Source: JABWBD01 sp040768665
GTDB lineage: Bacteria > Planctomycetota > Planctomycetia > Pirellulales > Thermoguttaceae
Direction: 5' to 3'
DNA length: 64,000 nucleotides
NCBI GenBank assembly: GCA_040768665.1
Contig: JAXGMN010000010.1
Location: forward strand, 1 to 64,000
The notes beneath the pieces are model-generated. The model searched no databases. It was not told the origin of the DNA and was given only the letters and a program-made list of their open reading frames with translations. Shown here one piece after another: positions 43,365 to 52,153 of this stretch. How positions within the stretch are numbered: the first letter of the stretch is position 1; each line of letters starts with the position of its first letter. The position numbers were made by a program, and so were the translations under genes.

Positions 43365-44186
43365 ATGGCGAGCGTTGGTGGAAAGTTTGCCAACCAGCAG
43401 CGGTGGAACCGCTATGGGACCGACAAGTTGCGGCACCGGCTTTCAGACCCGGAGGCCAATCAGGTCGTCGATTTCCCCTTCCATTACTGCCCTGCGTGCT
43501 GCGAGATGCTCCGGCTCATCTCGCCCATTGAAGGAAGGCGGATCCTGGAGCTGGGTTGCGGCGGCGGAGAGTTTTCTGTCTGGTTGGCGAAGATGGGCGG
43601 TCGCGTGACGGCTATCGATCTGGGGCCGGACTTGGTCGAGGCCGCTACGGTGCTGGCGCATGCGAACCAGGTCGACTGCAGTTTCCGGCAGGGCACCGTC
43701 GCCGAATTGCCCTTTGATTCCGACAGCTTCGATGCCGTGGTTGGCGTCGGGATTCTCCATCATCTTTCGGAAGCTGACGTCCTTGCGACGGTCCGCGAGT
43801 GCCATCGGGTGCTGAAACATGGCGGCCTGGCGGCATTCAGCGAACCGGTTGAGAACAGCCGGATATTCGATTTTCTGCAGAACCTGATCCCGGTGCGCGA
43901 TCCTGACGGCTCCGGATACCGACCTTCGGTCCTCCAGCGCCGCGCATGGGCGAGGTATGTCGCCGCCCGCGATGACCGAGCCATGACGGCCCGGGAACTC
44001 ACTGCTGCCGGTCAGGGCCTGTTCGAGTCGGTGAGGATATCGCCCCACGGGTGCCTAGTCCGCCTGGCGAGGATTCTTGGTCGCCGGTTCCGTCCGGCAC
44101 TGTTGTCGACCGACCGATTTCTCCTGAAGACCTGCCCGCCCTTAGGCCACTTCAGCCAAACGGTCCTTGCGCAGTACTTCAAATAA
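43365..44186 (+). CDS. Class I SAM-dependent methyltransferase
   Basis: ATG 43365 follows GGAGG. The 273-residue protein has motif I ILELGCGGGEFSVWLA (60-75), the acidic motif II AIDLGPDL, motif post-I FRQGTVAELPFDSDSFDAVV and the DPPY/NPPY-like GILHHL. Cysteines in the N-terminal part (YCPACCEM) may bind a metal but are not a known cluster. The substrate is not apparent; it may be a lipid, quinone or secondary metabolite. Confidence 0.9.
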   Translation: MASVGGKFANQQRWNRYGTDKLRHRLSDPEANQVVDFPFHYCPACCEMLRLISPIEGRRILELGCGGGEFSVWLAKMGGRVTAIDLGPDLVEAATVLAHANQVDCSFRQGTVAELPFDSDSFDAVVGVGILHHLSEADVLATVRECHRVLKHGGLAAFSEPVENSRIFDFLQNLIPVRDPDGSGYRPSVLQRRAWARYVAARDDRAMTARELTAAGQGLFESVRISPHGCLVRLARILGRRFRPALLSTDRFLLKTCPPLGHFSQTVLAQYFK

Positions 44187-44239
44187 GCGACCACAGCGGC
44201 GCACCTGCTTGCTCTGCCCCGATGCCCGTGGTATGGTAG

Positions 44240-44249
44240 TGGTATACCA
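44240..44249. promoter_or_regulatory. Likely GntR operator
   Basis: The perfect palindrome TGGTATACCA lies 20 bases before the GntR start and matches the T-GT-n-AC-A operator type of FadR-subfamily GntR regulators. It suggests autoregulation, and the same site would also control the downstream catabolic genes if they share the promoter. Confidence 0.65.
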
Positions 44250-44269
44250 GATTGGCCTGCGGGTATCCG

Positions 44270-45043
44270 ATGAGCACAACCTCCCTGCGCCAAAGAGCTT
44301 ACGACTATATCCACGCGAGGATCTTCTCCGGCGACCTTCTGCCGGGCAGCCAGGTCTCCGAGCAGTCGCTGGCCGTCGAGATCGGCATCAGCCGCACACC
44401 TGTTCGGGAGGCGATTCGGCAGCTCGCCGAGGAGGGGGTGGTTGTGCAGGTGCCCCGGTTCGGCACGATCGTACGTGCTCCCGATCGCCAAGAGCTGGTC
44501 GAACTTTTCCAGCTCCGCGAAGCCTTAGAGCCGTACGCAGTCGGTTTGGCCGCAGAGTCGATTACACCGGCACAGCTCGACTTGCTGGAACAATCGTGCT
44601 GCCAGATGCGCCAGATCGCTCTGGAACTGCGAAACGACCCGGCGCCGGTACTTGATCCGCCCGCCATGCAGCGGTTTCTTTCGGCCGACATGGCTTTTCA
44701 CATGGTCCTGATCCAGGCCGCTGGGAATCGCCGTATCGCCAAGATCGTCGCCGACTCGCGGGTGATCGCCCGAATCTTCGGCGCCGGCCGCCAGGTCCAC
44801 GATCTCCGCGTCGTCGCCCGCGCCTACCGTTCTCACTGCCGGATCGTCCGCGCCGTCCGCCGAGGCGCCGGTGAGGCCGCCCGACAATGGATGGCCGAGC
44901 ACATTCGCACGAGTATGCAGCAGGCCCTCGACCACTACGACCGTGCGGAAGATACGCGGAAGCAGAATCTTCCGTCCGTAGTCGCCCTGCCCGAATATGT
45001 CCGTCAGACGATTCAACGCATGGAAAATCACCTGGGAAGTTGA
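44270..45043 (+). CDS. GntR-family (FadR-type) transcription regulator
   Basis: ATG 44270 gives 257 residues. The winged helix (LRQRAYDYIHARIFSGDLLP, SQVSEQSLAVEIGISRTPVR, EEGVVVQVPRFGTIV) is followed by an all-helical FCD effector-binding domain with conserved His in AFHMVLIQAAGNRRIAK and RSHCRIVRAV. It lies 16 bases before the sialidase/FG-GAP gene and likely represses the operon until a sugar acid is present. Confidence 0.95.
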   Translation: MSTTSLRQRAYDYIHARIFSGDLLPGSQVSEQSLAVEIGISRTPVREAIRQLAEEGVVVQVPRFGTIVRAPDRQELVELFQLREALEPYAVGLAAESITPAQLDLLEQSCCQMRQIALELRNDPAPVLDPPAMQRFLSADMAFHMVLIQAAGNRRIAKIVADSRVIARIFGAGRQVHDLRVVARAYRSHCRIVRAVRRGAGEAARQWMAEHIRTSMQQALDHYDRAEDTRKQNLPSVVALPEYVRQTIQRMENHLGS

Positions 45044-45058
45044 CAAAGGAGCACAACC

Positions 45059-48000
45059 ATGGCATCGAAACGTCGATCGAAGAGACTGCTTGCTCTGTTG
45101 ATCCCACTGACCTTGGCCGGATTTCTGTCGGCCGCAGAGCCTCAGGCGGAGCAAGAGGGCTCGCTCAAACGCGTGAAGTACAACCATCCGGGCCTCGTCG
45201 TCGATCTGGGCGTCGGCCTGTGGGCGTGGCCGCTGCCGATGGACGCCGACAGCGACGGCGATCTCGATCTGGTGGTCACCTGCCCCGACACGCCCTACAA
45301 CGGCACCTACTTCTTCGAGAATCCGGGCGGGTCGAAATTCCCGATCTTCAAGCCGGGCGTGCAAATTGGAAAAGGATTTCACAACGTCCGGCCGTCCTAC
45401 GTCGGCGACAAGGTCCGCGTCCTGGTGCCCGGACAGGAGTACCCCAACGTCACCGCCCAAAGCCTGGGCGAACCGGTCAAGCTGCCTTTGCCGGCAAACA
45501 TCCATCCCAATCGCGTCCGCGCCAATCAGTGGCAGTATGTGGATTACGACGGCGACGGGAATCCGGACCTGACGGTGGCCGTCGGCGATTGGACCGACTA
45601 CGGCTGGGACGATGCCTTCAACGCCCAGGGTGAGTGGACCCGCGGACCGCTCCACGGATACGTCTACCTTCTCCGCAATACCGGAACTGCCCAACAGCCC
45701 AAGTATGCCGATCCGGTGAAGATCGAGGCCGGCGGCGAACCGATCGACGTCTATGGAATGCCGTCGCCCAACTTCGCGGACTTCGACGGCGATGGAGACC
45801 TGGACCTGATTTGCGGCGAGTTTGTCGACAAGTTTACCTACTTCGAAAACGTTGGCACTCGCAGGCAGCCCAAATACTCCGCCGGACGGCTTCTCCAGCA
45901 GGATGGCCGTCCCATGCGGATGGATCTCTGTATGATCGTGCCGGTCGCGATCGACTGGGACAACGACGGCGACACCGACCTGGTCGTCGGCCAGGAAGAC
46001 GGCCGGGTCGCACTGGTCGAGCACACCGGGAAGGTCGCCGACGGCCTGCCGGTCTTCCTGCCGCCGAGGTTCTTTCAGCAAGAGGCCGACGACGTGAAGT
46101 TCGGCGCGCTGGTTACGCCGGTCGGTTTTGACTGGGATGCCGATGGCGACGAAGACCTCGTCTGCGGCAACACGGCCGGCTACATCGGCTTCATTGAAAA
46201 CCTCGACGGCGGCAATCCGCCGAAATTCGCCGCGCCAAAATACCTCGAAGCCGACGGCCAAGTCATTCGCATCGAAGCCGGGCCGAACGGCTCGATCCAG
46301 GGCCCTTGCGAGGCGAAATGGGGCTACACCACGCTCACCGTCGCCGACTGGGACCAGGACACACTGCCGGACCTGGTCGTCAATTCGATCTGGGGCAAGG
46401 TGGTCTGGTACCGCAACGTCGGCACCCGTCGCGTACCGAAGTTCGCCGCCGCCCAACCGATCGAAGTCGAGTGGAAAGGTCAGCCGCCCAAGCCGGCCTG
46501 GAATTGGTGGAACCCGCAGGGCAAAGAGCTGGCCACGCAATGGCGGACCACGCCGGTGGCAATCGATTACACCGGTGACGGGCTCACCGACCTGGTCATG
46601 CTCGACCACGAAGGCTACCTGGCTCTATTCGAGCGTAAGAAGATCGATGGCCAATTGCGTCTGATGCCGCCGGCCCGCGTCTTCGTCGGCGAGGATGGAA
46701 AGCCGCTTCAGCTTAACCCCAAGTCCGCCGGCGGCAGCGGACGCCGCAAGCTCTGTCTCATCGACTGGGACCACGACGGCCGCACCGATCTGTTGGCCAA
46801 CAGCCGCAACGCCGACTTCCTGCGAAACGTCGAGAAACAGAACGGAAAGACCGTGCTCAAGAATCTCGGACTGCTCGACTCGCGAAAGCTCGCCGGCCAC
46901 ACGACCAGTCCCACGGTGGTCGACTGGGACAACAATGGCGTGCCCGATCTGCTGGTCGGAGGCGAGGATGGCTATCTCTACTATAAGCAGAATCCCAACG
47001 TCCAGCCGGGGCTTGTCCGCATGGAATTCATCTATCACGAAGCGCCCTTCCCCCAATGTCATGCCACCACGATCGAAGAAACCCCCGGCGGCCTGGTGGC
47101 CGCATGGTTCGCCGGAACACGGGAAGGAAACGACGACGTCGGCATCTGGGTTTCCCGCCGGGAGCCGTCGGGCTGGACCGCCCCGGTCCAGGTGGCCGAC
47201 GGCAAGACGCGCGAGACGAAACCGGCCGGCCCCGACGCGGGCGGAGGCAGTGCAACCGACCAGACCAGCGAAATCAGGCAATATCCCTGCTGGAATCCGG
47301 TCCTGTTCCAGGCGAAAGACGGTCCGCTCCTTCTGTTCTACAAGGTCGGGCCCAAGCCGGACGCCTGGTGGGGCATGCTGATCCGTTCGCCCGATGGTGG
47401 AAAGACCTGGTCGGAACCCCGTCGCCTGCCGGACGGCATCCTCGGTCCGGTCAAGAACAAGCCGGTGATGCTCGCCGACGGCCGGTTGCTGTGCGGCTCC
47501 AGTACCGAAGATCAGGGCTGGCGCGTGCACATGGAGTGGACGAAAGATCTCGGCGAAACATGGGAGCGAACCGCTCCGCTCAACGATGGCGAGCAGATCG
47601 CCGCCATCCAACCGACCATCCTCAAGTACGGCAACGGAAAGCTGCAGATCCTATGTCGCACCAAGCAGGGGGCGATCTCCGAAGCGTCGTCCAGCGACGG
47701 CGGCCGGACCTGGAGCGAGATGACTTTGATGCAGCTTCCCAACCCGAACTCCGGAATCGACGCCGTCACCCTTGCCGATGGCCGGCACCTGCTCGTCTAC
47801 AATCCCACCCGGCCGCCGGAAGGTCGCTGGGGCGGCCCGCGGTCGCCGTTGTGCGTTGCGGTGTCGGAGGATGGCAAGACGTGGAAGGCAGCGATCGTGC
47901 TCGAAAACGACCGCGGAGAGTACTCCTATCCGGCGGTGATCCAGGGCAGCGATGGACGGGTCCACGCCACCTACACCTGGCGGCGGCAGAAGGCCAGGCA

Positions 48001-48070
48001 CGCGGTGATCGAGCCTGACAAACTCGAACTCTCCGACATGCCCGCCGGCGAGTGGCCCCAGAAGCCGTAA
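45059..48070 (+). CDS. Secreted FG-GAP/VCBS plus sialidase-fold protein
   Basis: ATG 45059 follows AAAGGAG. The 1003-residue protein has a signal peptide (LLALLIPLTLAGFLSA), about nine calcium-binding FG-GAP/VCBS repeats (DADSDGDLDLV, DYDGDGNPDL, DFDGDGDLDL, DWDNDGDTDL, DWDADGDEDL, DWDQDTLPDL, DYTGDGLTDL, DWDHDGRTDL, DWDNNGVPDL) and from about 660 a BNR/exo-alpha-sialidase-like beta-propeller (ECHATTIEETP-like QCHATTIEETPGGLVAAWFA, SPDGGKTWSEPRRL, SSDGGRTWSEM). It could bind and hydrolyse sialic acid-like sugars outside the cell. The conserved Asp/Arg residues of true sialidases are not all visible, so a lectin-like role is possible. First structural gene after the GntR. Confidence 0.85.
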   Translation: MASKRRSKRLLALLIPLTLAGFLSAAEPQAEQEGSLKRVKYNHPGLVVDLGVGLWAWPLPMDADSDGDLDLVVTCPDTPYNGTYFFENPGGSKFPIFKPGVQIGKGFHNVRPSYVGDKVRVLVPGQEYPNVTAQSLGEPVKLPLPANIHPNRVRANQWQYVDYDGDGNPDLTVAVGDWTDYGWDDAFNAQGEWTRGPLHGYVYLLRNTGTAQQPKYADPVKIEAGGEPIDVYGMPSPNFADFDGDGDLDLICGEFVDKFTYFENVGTRRQPKYSAGRLLQQDGRPMRMDLCMIVPVAIDWDNDGDTDLVVGQEDGRVALVEHTGKVADGLPVFLPPRFFQQEADDVKFGALVTPVGFDWDADGDEDLVCGNTAGYIGFIENLDGGNPPKFAAPKYLEADGQVIRIEAGPNGSIQGPCEAKWGYTTLTVADWDQDTLPDLVVNSIWGKVVWYRNVGTRRVPKFAAAQPIEVEWKGQPPKPAWNWWNPQGKELATQWRTTPVAIDYTGDGLTDLVMLDHEGYLALFERKKIDGQLRLMPPARVFVGEDGKPLQLNPKSAGGSGRRKLCLIDWDHDGRTDLLANSRNADFLRNVEKQNGKTVLKNLGLLDSRKLAGHTTSPTVVDWDNNGVPDLLVGGEDGYLYYKQNPNVQPGLVRMEFIYHEAPFPQCHATTIEETPGGLVAAWFAGTREGNDDVGIWVSRREPSGWTAPVQVADGKTRETKPAGPDAGGGSATDQTSEIRQYPCWNPVLFQAKDGPLLLFYKVGPKPDAWWGMLIRSPDGGKTWSEPRRLPDGILGPVKNKPVMLADGRLLCGSSTEDQGWRVHMEWTKDLGETWERTAPLNDGEQIAAIQPTILKYGNGKLQILCRTKQGAISEASSSDGGRTWSEMTLMQLPNPNSGIDAVTLADGRHLLVYNPTRPPEGRWGGPRSPLCVAVSEDGKTWKAAIVLENDRGEYSYPAVIQGSDGRVHATYTWRRQKARHAVIEPDKLELSDMPAGEWPQKP

Positions 48071-48088
48071 ACGAGATGAGACTGCCCC

Positions 48089-49573
48089 ATGCTCCCACAG
48101 ATTGACTTCATCGTCCTGGTGCTCTACCTGGCCGGCGTCGTCGGATTGGGCATCTGGTTCGTCCGCCGCAGCCGAACAACCGACGCCTTCATGGCCGCCG
48201 GCAGGTCGATGCCGGGCTGGGTCGTGGGGCTATCGATCTTTGGCACCTTCGTCAGCAGCATCAGTTTCCTTGCGCTGCCCGGCAAGGCGTACGGGGACAA
48301 CTGGAATGCCTTCACGTTCAGTCTCACGCTCCCCATTGCGGCCTGGCTGGCGGTGCGGTGGTTCGTCCCTTTCTACCGCAAGTCGGGAGAGATCTCTGCC
48401 TATCAGCATCTCGAACACCGCTTCGGTCCCTGGGCCCGGACCTATGCCATGGCCTGCTACCTGCTCACGCAGTTGGGCCGCATGGGAGCGATCATGTACC
48501 TGGTCGCACTGGCCTTGGCCCCGTTGACCGGATGGAGCGTGGCGACGATTATCCTGATCACCGGGGTCCTCGTCACGGCCTACACGCTCTTGGGCGGCAT
48601 CGAGGCCGTCATCTGGACCGACGTCATGCAGAGCATCGTGCTCATGGCCGGCACGGTTTTCACAGTCGTTGTGCTGCTGACCGGCATGCCCGAGGGGCCG
48701 CAGCAAATCTTCCGGATCGCGGCCGCACACGACAAGTTCAGCCTGGGGAGTTTCGGAGCCTCGCTGGCGCAACCCACGTTCTGGGTCGTCCTCGCATACG
48801 GCCTGACGATGAACCTTCAGAACTTCGGAATCGACCAGAGTTACGTCCAGCGCTATATCGCGGCCCGCGACGACCGCGAGGCGGCCAAGAGCGTCTGGCT
48901 CGGCGCGCTGCTCTACGTGCCGATTTCCGCCCTGTTTTTTTTCATCGGCACGGGACTGTTTGCCTTCTACCAGGCACAACCGGACCTGCTGCCGACGCGG
49001 CTTGCGACCGATCTGGCCGCCGACAAGGTATTTCCCTATTTCATCGTGAAAGAGCTTCCTGTCGGCGTCACGGGCCTATTGATCGCGGCGATCTTCGCCG
49101 CGGCGATGAGCAGCGTCGACTCCAGCCTCAACTGCTCGGCCACCCTGGTGCTGTGCGACGTCTACCGCCGCTACTTCCACCCGCAGGCTTCAGAACGCGA
49201 GTCAATGGCCGTCCTCTACGGCACGACGCTCATCTTCGGTACCCTGGGCACAGCTACCGCGCTGGCCCTGATTGGAACCGAGCGGGCGCTGGATGCCTGG
49301 TGGATGCTTTCCGGCGTCTTCAGCGGCGGCATGCTGGGGCTGTTTCTGCTGGGGCAGATCGCGCGGCGGGCGAAGAACGCGGCGGCCGTGACGGGCGTGG
49401 CGGTGGGCCTGTTGGTGATCATCTGGATGACGTTCTCTCCCCGATGGGAGCCCCTGCCCAACTCGCTTCGCAGCCCCCTGAATTCCTTCTTGATTCCCGT
49501 AATCGGCACCCTGGCGATCTTCCTGGTCGGCCTGCTGGTCAGCCGGTTCACTTCCAAAACCCACAATTCGTAA
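48089..49573 (+). CDS. Sodium:solute symporter (SSS family)
   Basis: This 494-residue protein has about 13 membrane helices (FIVLVLYLAGVVGLGIW, FTFSLTLPIAAWLAVRWF, WVVGLSIFGTFVSSISF, GVTGLLIAAIFAAAMSSVD, and more) with SSS signatures GRSMPGWVVGLSIFGTFVSS, LGGIEAVIWTDVMQSIV and AAIFAAAMSSVDSSLNC. It imports a sugar, sugar acid or similar solute with sodium. The start is 19 bases after the sialidase stop and the aldolase gene follows, so it likely imports the released sugar acid. Confidence 0.95.
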   Translation: MLPQIDFIVLVLYLAGVVGLGIWFVRRSRTTDAFMAAGRSMPGWVVGLSIFGTFVSSISFLALPGKAYGDNWNAFTFSLTLPIAAWLAVRWFVPFYRKSGEISAYQHLEHRFGPWARTYAMACYLLTQLGRMGAIMYLVALALAPLTGWSVATIILITGVLVTAYTLLGGIEAVIWTDVMQSIVLMAGTVFTVVVLLTGMPEGPQQIFRIAAAHDKFSLGSFGASLAQPTFWVVLAYGLTMNLQNFGIDQSYVQRYIAARDDREAAKSVWLGALLYVPISALFFFIGTGLFAFYQAQPDLLPTRLATDLAADKVFPYFIVKELPVGVTGLLIAAIFAAAMSSVDSSLNCSATLVLCDVYRRYFHPQASERESMAVLYGTTLIFGTLGTATALALIGTERALDAWWMLSGVFSGGMLGLFLLGQIARRAKNAAAVTGVAVGLLVIIWMTFSPRWEPLPNSLRSPLNSFLIPVIGTLAIFLVGLLVSRFTSKTHNS

Positions 49574-49606
49574 ATCCCGGAACCACACCCCAGGAGACTC
49601 ACTCTC

Positions 49607-50614
49607 GTGAAACGCCATGCGGAACAACGCCCGATGTCGAAACAACTCCGCGGTATTATCCCGCCCCTGGTTACTCCGCTGTTGTCCCCCGACAGCCTCG
49701 ACCTCGCAGGTCTTGAGCGACTCGTCGAGCATGTACTCGGTGGCGGCGTCCACGGACTGTTTCTGCTGGGGACGACCGGCGAAGGTCCCAGTCTCAGTTA
49801 CCGTCTGCGGAGAGAATTGGTCGACCGGGTGTGCCGGCAGGTCGATGGTCGCGTGCCCGTCCTCGTCGGCATCACCGATACATCCTTCGTCGAGTCGGTC
49901 CAAATTGCCAACCACGCCGCCGACGCGGGCGCCGATGCACTGGTGCTTTCCACCCCCTACTACTATCCGCTGGATCCCGGCGCGCTGGTCGGATATGTCG
50001 AGCGCATCACGGCGGAACTCCCGCGGCCCGTCGTGCTGTACAGCATCCCCAGCCATACCAAGGCAGCCTTCGACCGCGAAACGTTGGCCGGTGCTATGGA
50101 AATTCCTAACGTCATCGGCTTGAAGGACAGCTCCGCCGACCTGATCCATTTCCATCACGTCTTGCGGATGACCGGCCAGCGGCCGGACTGGACCGTGCTG
50201 ATGGGCCCCGAGGAACTCCTGGCGGAATCCGTGCTCCTGGGAGGCGACGGTGGAGTCTGCGGTGGAGCGAATCTCTTCCCGCGGCTCTACGTCGATCTCT
50301 TCCGAGCGGCCGATTCCGGCGACCTGAACGCGGTTCGGCAGCTTCATCAGTGCGTTCTTGATGTCGCTGGCTCGATCTATGCGGTCGACCAACGCGCCGG
50401 TTCGGTCATCCGTGGGCTCAAATGCGCGTTGGCGTGCCAGGGAATCTGCAGCGACACGATGGCCGAGCCGTTCACGAGCTACGACGAAACCGGACGCGCC
50501 GCCATTCGCCGCTGTCTCAATGAAATCGCCCCAGCCTTAGACTTAGAGCCTATCCCAAAACCTCGCGAGGAGAAGGGGACAGGCACATTTTGCTCCGCAG
50601 ACTCCGCAAAATGA
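49607..50614 (+). CDS. DHDPS/NAL-family class I aldolase
   Basis: GTG 49607 with AGGAG ten bases upstream is chosen; ATG 49634 is possible. The 335-residue protein has GTTGEGPSLS (49-ish), the conserved Tyr in TPYYYPLDP, the Schiff-base Lys in IGLKDSSADL and GGDGGVCGGANLFP at the substrate end. The family includes dihydrodipicolinate synthase, N-acetylneuraminate lyase and KDG aldolase; next to a sialidase-like gene and symporter, NAL/KDG-type sugar acid cleavage is more likely. The last 23 codons (from PIPKPREE) lie inside a palindromic mobile element, so the natural C-terminus has been replaced. Confidence 0.9.
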   Translation: MKRHAEQRPMSKQLRGIIPPLVTPLLSPDSLDLAGLERLVEHVLGGGVHGLFLLGTTGEGPSLSYRLRRELVDRVCRQVDGRVPVLVGITDTSFVESVQIANHAADAGADALVLSTPYYYPLDPGALVGYVERITAELPRPVVLYSIPSHTKAAFDRETLAGAMEIPNVIGLKDSSADLIHFHHVLRMTGQRPDWTVLMGPEELLAESVLLGGDGGVCGGANLFPRLYVDLFRAADSGDLNAVRQLHQCVLDVAGSIYAVDQRAGSVIRGLKCALACQGICSDTMAEPFTSYDETGRAAIRRCLNEIAPALDLEPIPKPREEKGTGTFCSADSAK

Positions 50615-50647
50615 GCCAGTCCCCGGCGGTTTTGGGATAGGCTCTTA
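50543..50647. mobile_element. Small palindromic mobile element (copy D) with TTA target duplication
   Basis: A 99-bp element (50546-50644) has perfect 17-bp inverted ends (GAGCCTATCCCAAAACC) flanked by TTA on both sides (50543-50545 and 50645-50647). Inside is GGGGACAGGCACATTTTG paired with CAAAATGAGCCAGTCCCC, mismatched at two symmetric positions. TTA target duplications and ends of this kind suit IS5-group (IS1031/IS427-like) transposases. It lies across the 3' end of the aldolase gene. Confidence 0.85.
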
Positions 50648-50672
50648 GAGCGGATGGTTGCCCTGCCGCCCA

Positions 50673-51953
50673 TCACCGGGAACCCGCCTGTTCCAGCAGG
50701 TTCCCCTCGATAAGGGTCTCGCCGGCGGCATCCAACCCAAGCGGCGGGCGTTTCCCGTCGGCTTTTCGATTCACATCCCTCACCAGGTTGCCGGTGAAGA
50801 CGATGCGCTTGGATTGGGCGTCTGCCGCGACGGCCTGGGTAGTCAGTCCGCTGAAGATATTGCCCGCAATGACCACGTCGGACGCGCCTTCCAGCACGAT
50901 GCCGGCGGCCATATCCTCCTCGCGCTTCGGCTTTTCGCCGATGAAGCTGCTTGAGAAGTTGTTGGCGCTGACGGTGATCCGGCCCGCCGCCGGCCCGACG
51001 TAGAGCGCTCGGATGCCGACGATCGTAAACGTATTGGCCGAGACGGCGCAGCCCCAGGCGTCGCGAAGCTCAACACCGCCCTGCATGTTGTGGGCGATGA
51101 CGTTGGCGCTGATCGTAATTCCGTAGCAGTCGCGGTCGAGGATAACGGCGACGCCGTTGCACTCTTCGATCATATTACCGGAAAGGACCGAGCCGTATGT
51201 GTTCTCGATGATCACGCCGTTGCCAAGATGGTCGTCGAGATTGTTGCCATTCATGCAGAGGTTGAAGCTGTCGAAGCAGCGGACCGCATCCTGGTTCTCT
51301 TCGAAGTGGTTGGCGTTGACCACGATATCGTGGCCCCCGACAATCATGAGTCCGGCCTGGGCGTTGTAGGTGATCACCGAATCGGCGACGCGTGGATCTT
51401 CAACGCAGTGGAACAGGTGGACGCCGTGGCCGCCGTGATGGTCGACGGTCATTCCGTGGATGTAGATTTCGTCGATGCCCTGGGCGAGAATGCCGTCGCC
51501 GCTCTTCGGCTGGGTGCTCTTGTTGTTCGGCGCGCCGGGGTCGCCCGTGACGCGAAAATCGGCCAACTGCACGCGCCAAAGCCGGGCCCGCGGATTTTTC
51601 TCGAACTCGGGGGAGCGGATCACCAGCGACGGCTCACCCTCTTGGTTGAGGTTAATGATACACGTGGCCGTACCGGCCCCTTCGACGCGCGTGTTGCCGC
51701 GCGTGAGAACCAAAGGCTGCGTAATTTCGAAATCGCCCGGCGGCAGCCTCACCAATCCGCCGGCCTCCGGCACTGCGTCGAAAGCCGCCTGCAAGCTGGG
51801 ATACTTCGAGGCGTCGATGACGGTCGCCGGTGCAGGCTTCTTCTGCGGCTCCGCCTTTTGCTCCTGCCCGTGGACAACAGCCGCGGACACCGCGAGAGTT
51901 GCCACAAAACCCAGTGCGTTGGAAACCGCCGCTAGTGATGCAAATCTTTTCAT
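50673..51953 (-). CDS. Secreted right-handed beta-helix protein
   Basis: This 426-residue protein has a signal peptide (LGFVATLAVSAAVVHGQ) and repeating short beta-strand coils with the N-I/N-V-xG/A pattern (ISANVIAHNMQGGVELR, VSANTFTIVGIRALYVG, VSANNFSS, IAGNIFSG, FTGNLV), preceded by DASKYPSLQAAFDAVPEAGG, the entry of pectate-lyase-like or SGNH/GH28-like helices. It probably binds or cleaves a polysaccharide. Catalytic aspartates are not clear, so lyase or hydrolase activity is uncertain. It points toward and ends 26 bases from the mobile element. Confidence 0.85.
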   Translation of the reverse strand: MKRFASLAAVSNALGFVATLAVSAAVVHGQEQKAEPQKKPAPATVIDASKYPSLQAAFDAVPEAGGLVRLPPGDFEITQPLVLTRGNTRVEGAGTATCIINLNQEGEPSLVIRSPEFEKNPRARLWRVQLADFRVTGDPGAPNNKSTQPKSGDGILAQGIDEIYIHGMTVDHHGGHGVHLFHCVEDPRVADSVITYNAQAGLMIVGGHDIVVNANHFEENQDAVRCFDSFNLCMNGNNLDDHLGNGVIIENTYGSVLSGNMIEECNGVAVILDRDCYGITISANVIAHNMQGGVELRDAWGCAVSANTFTIVGIRALYVGPAAGRITVSANNFSSSFIGEKPKREEDMAAGIVLEGASDVVIAGNIFSGLTTQAVAADAQSKRIVFTGNLVRDVNRKADGKRPPLGLDAAGETLIEGNLLEQAGSR

Positions 51954-52153
51954 AGCAATCCCCTTTCTTGGCAGGACAGTTTAAGGCTCGCAGCGCGTTG
52001 TATCACGGCGGCGGCGCCTCGGCAAGTGCCGAGATCGCACCCCCTATCGCCTCGGCCGCTTGACTCGCCACCGCCGGCGGGCTACAAGGGGGGCAGTTCG
52101 GCTCTTTTCCCGATTCGGAGTATCCTGCTGCTTGAAGAAGACTGGAGGTTGCC

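Noticed and set aside
44525..46609. A 694-codon minus-strand frame over the GntR and sialidase genes
   Set aside because: High GC leaves antisense frames open; composition is unlike real proteins and two confident genes lie on the plus strand.
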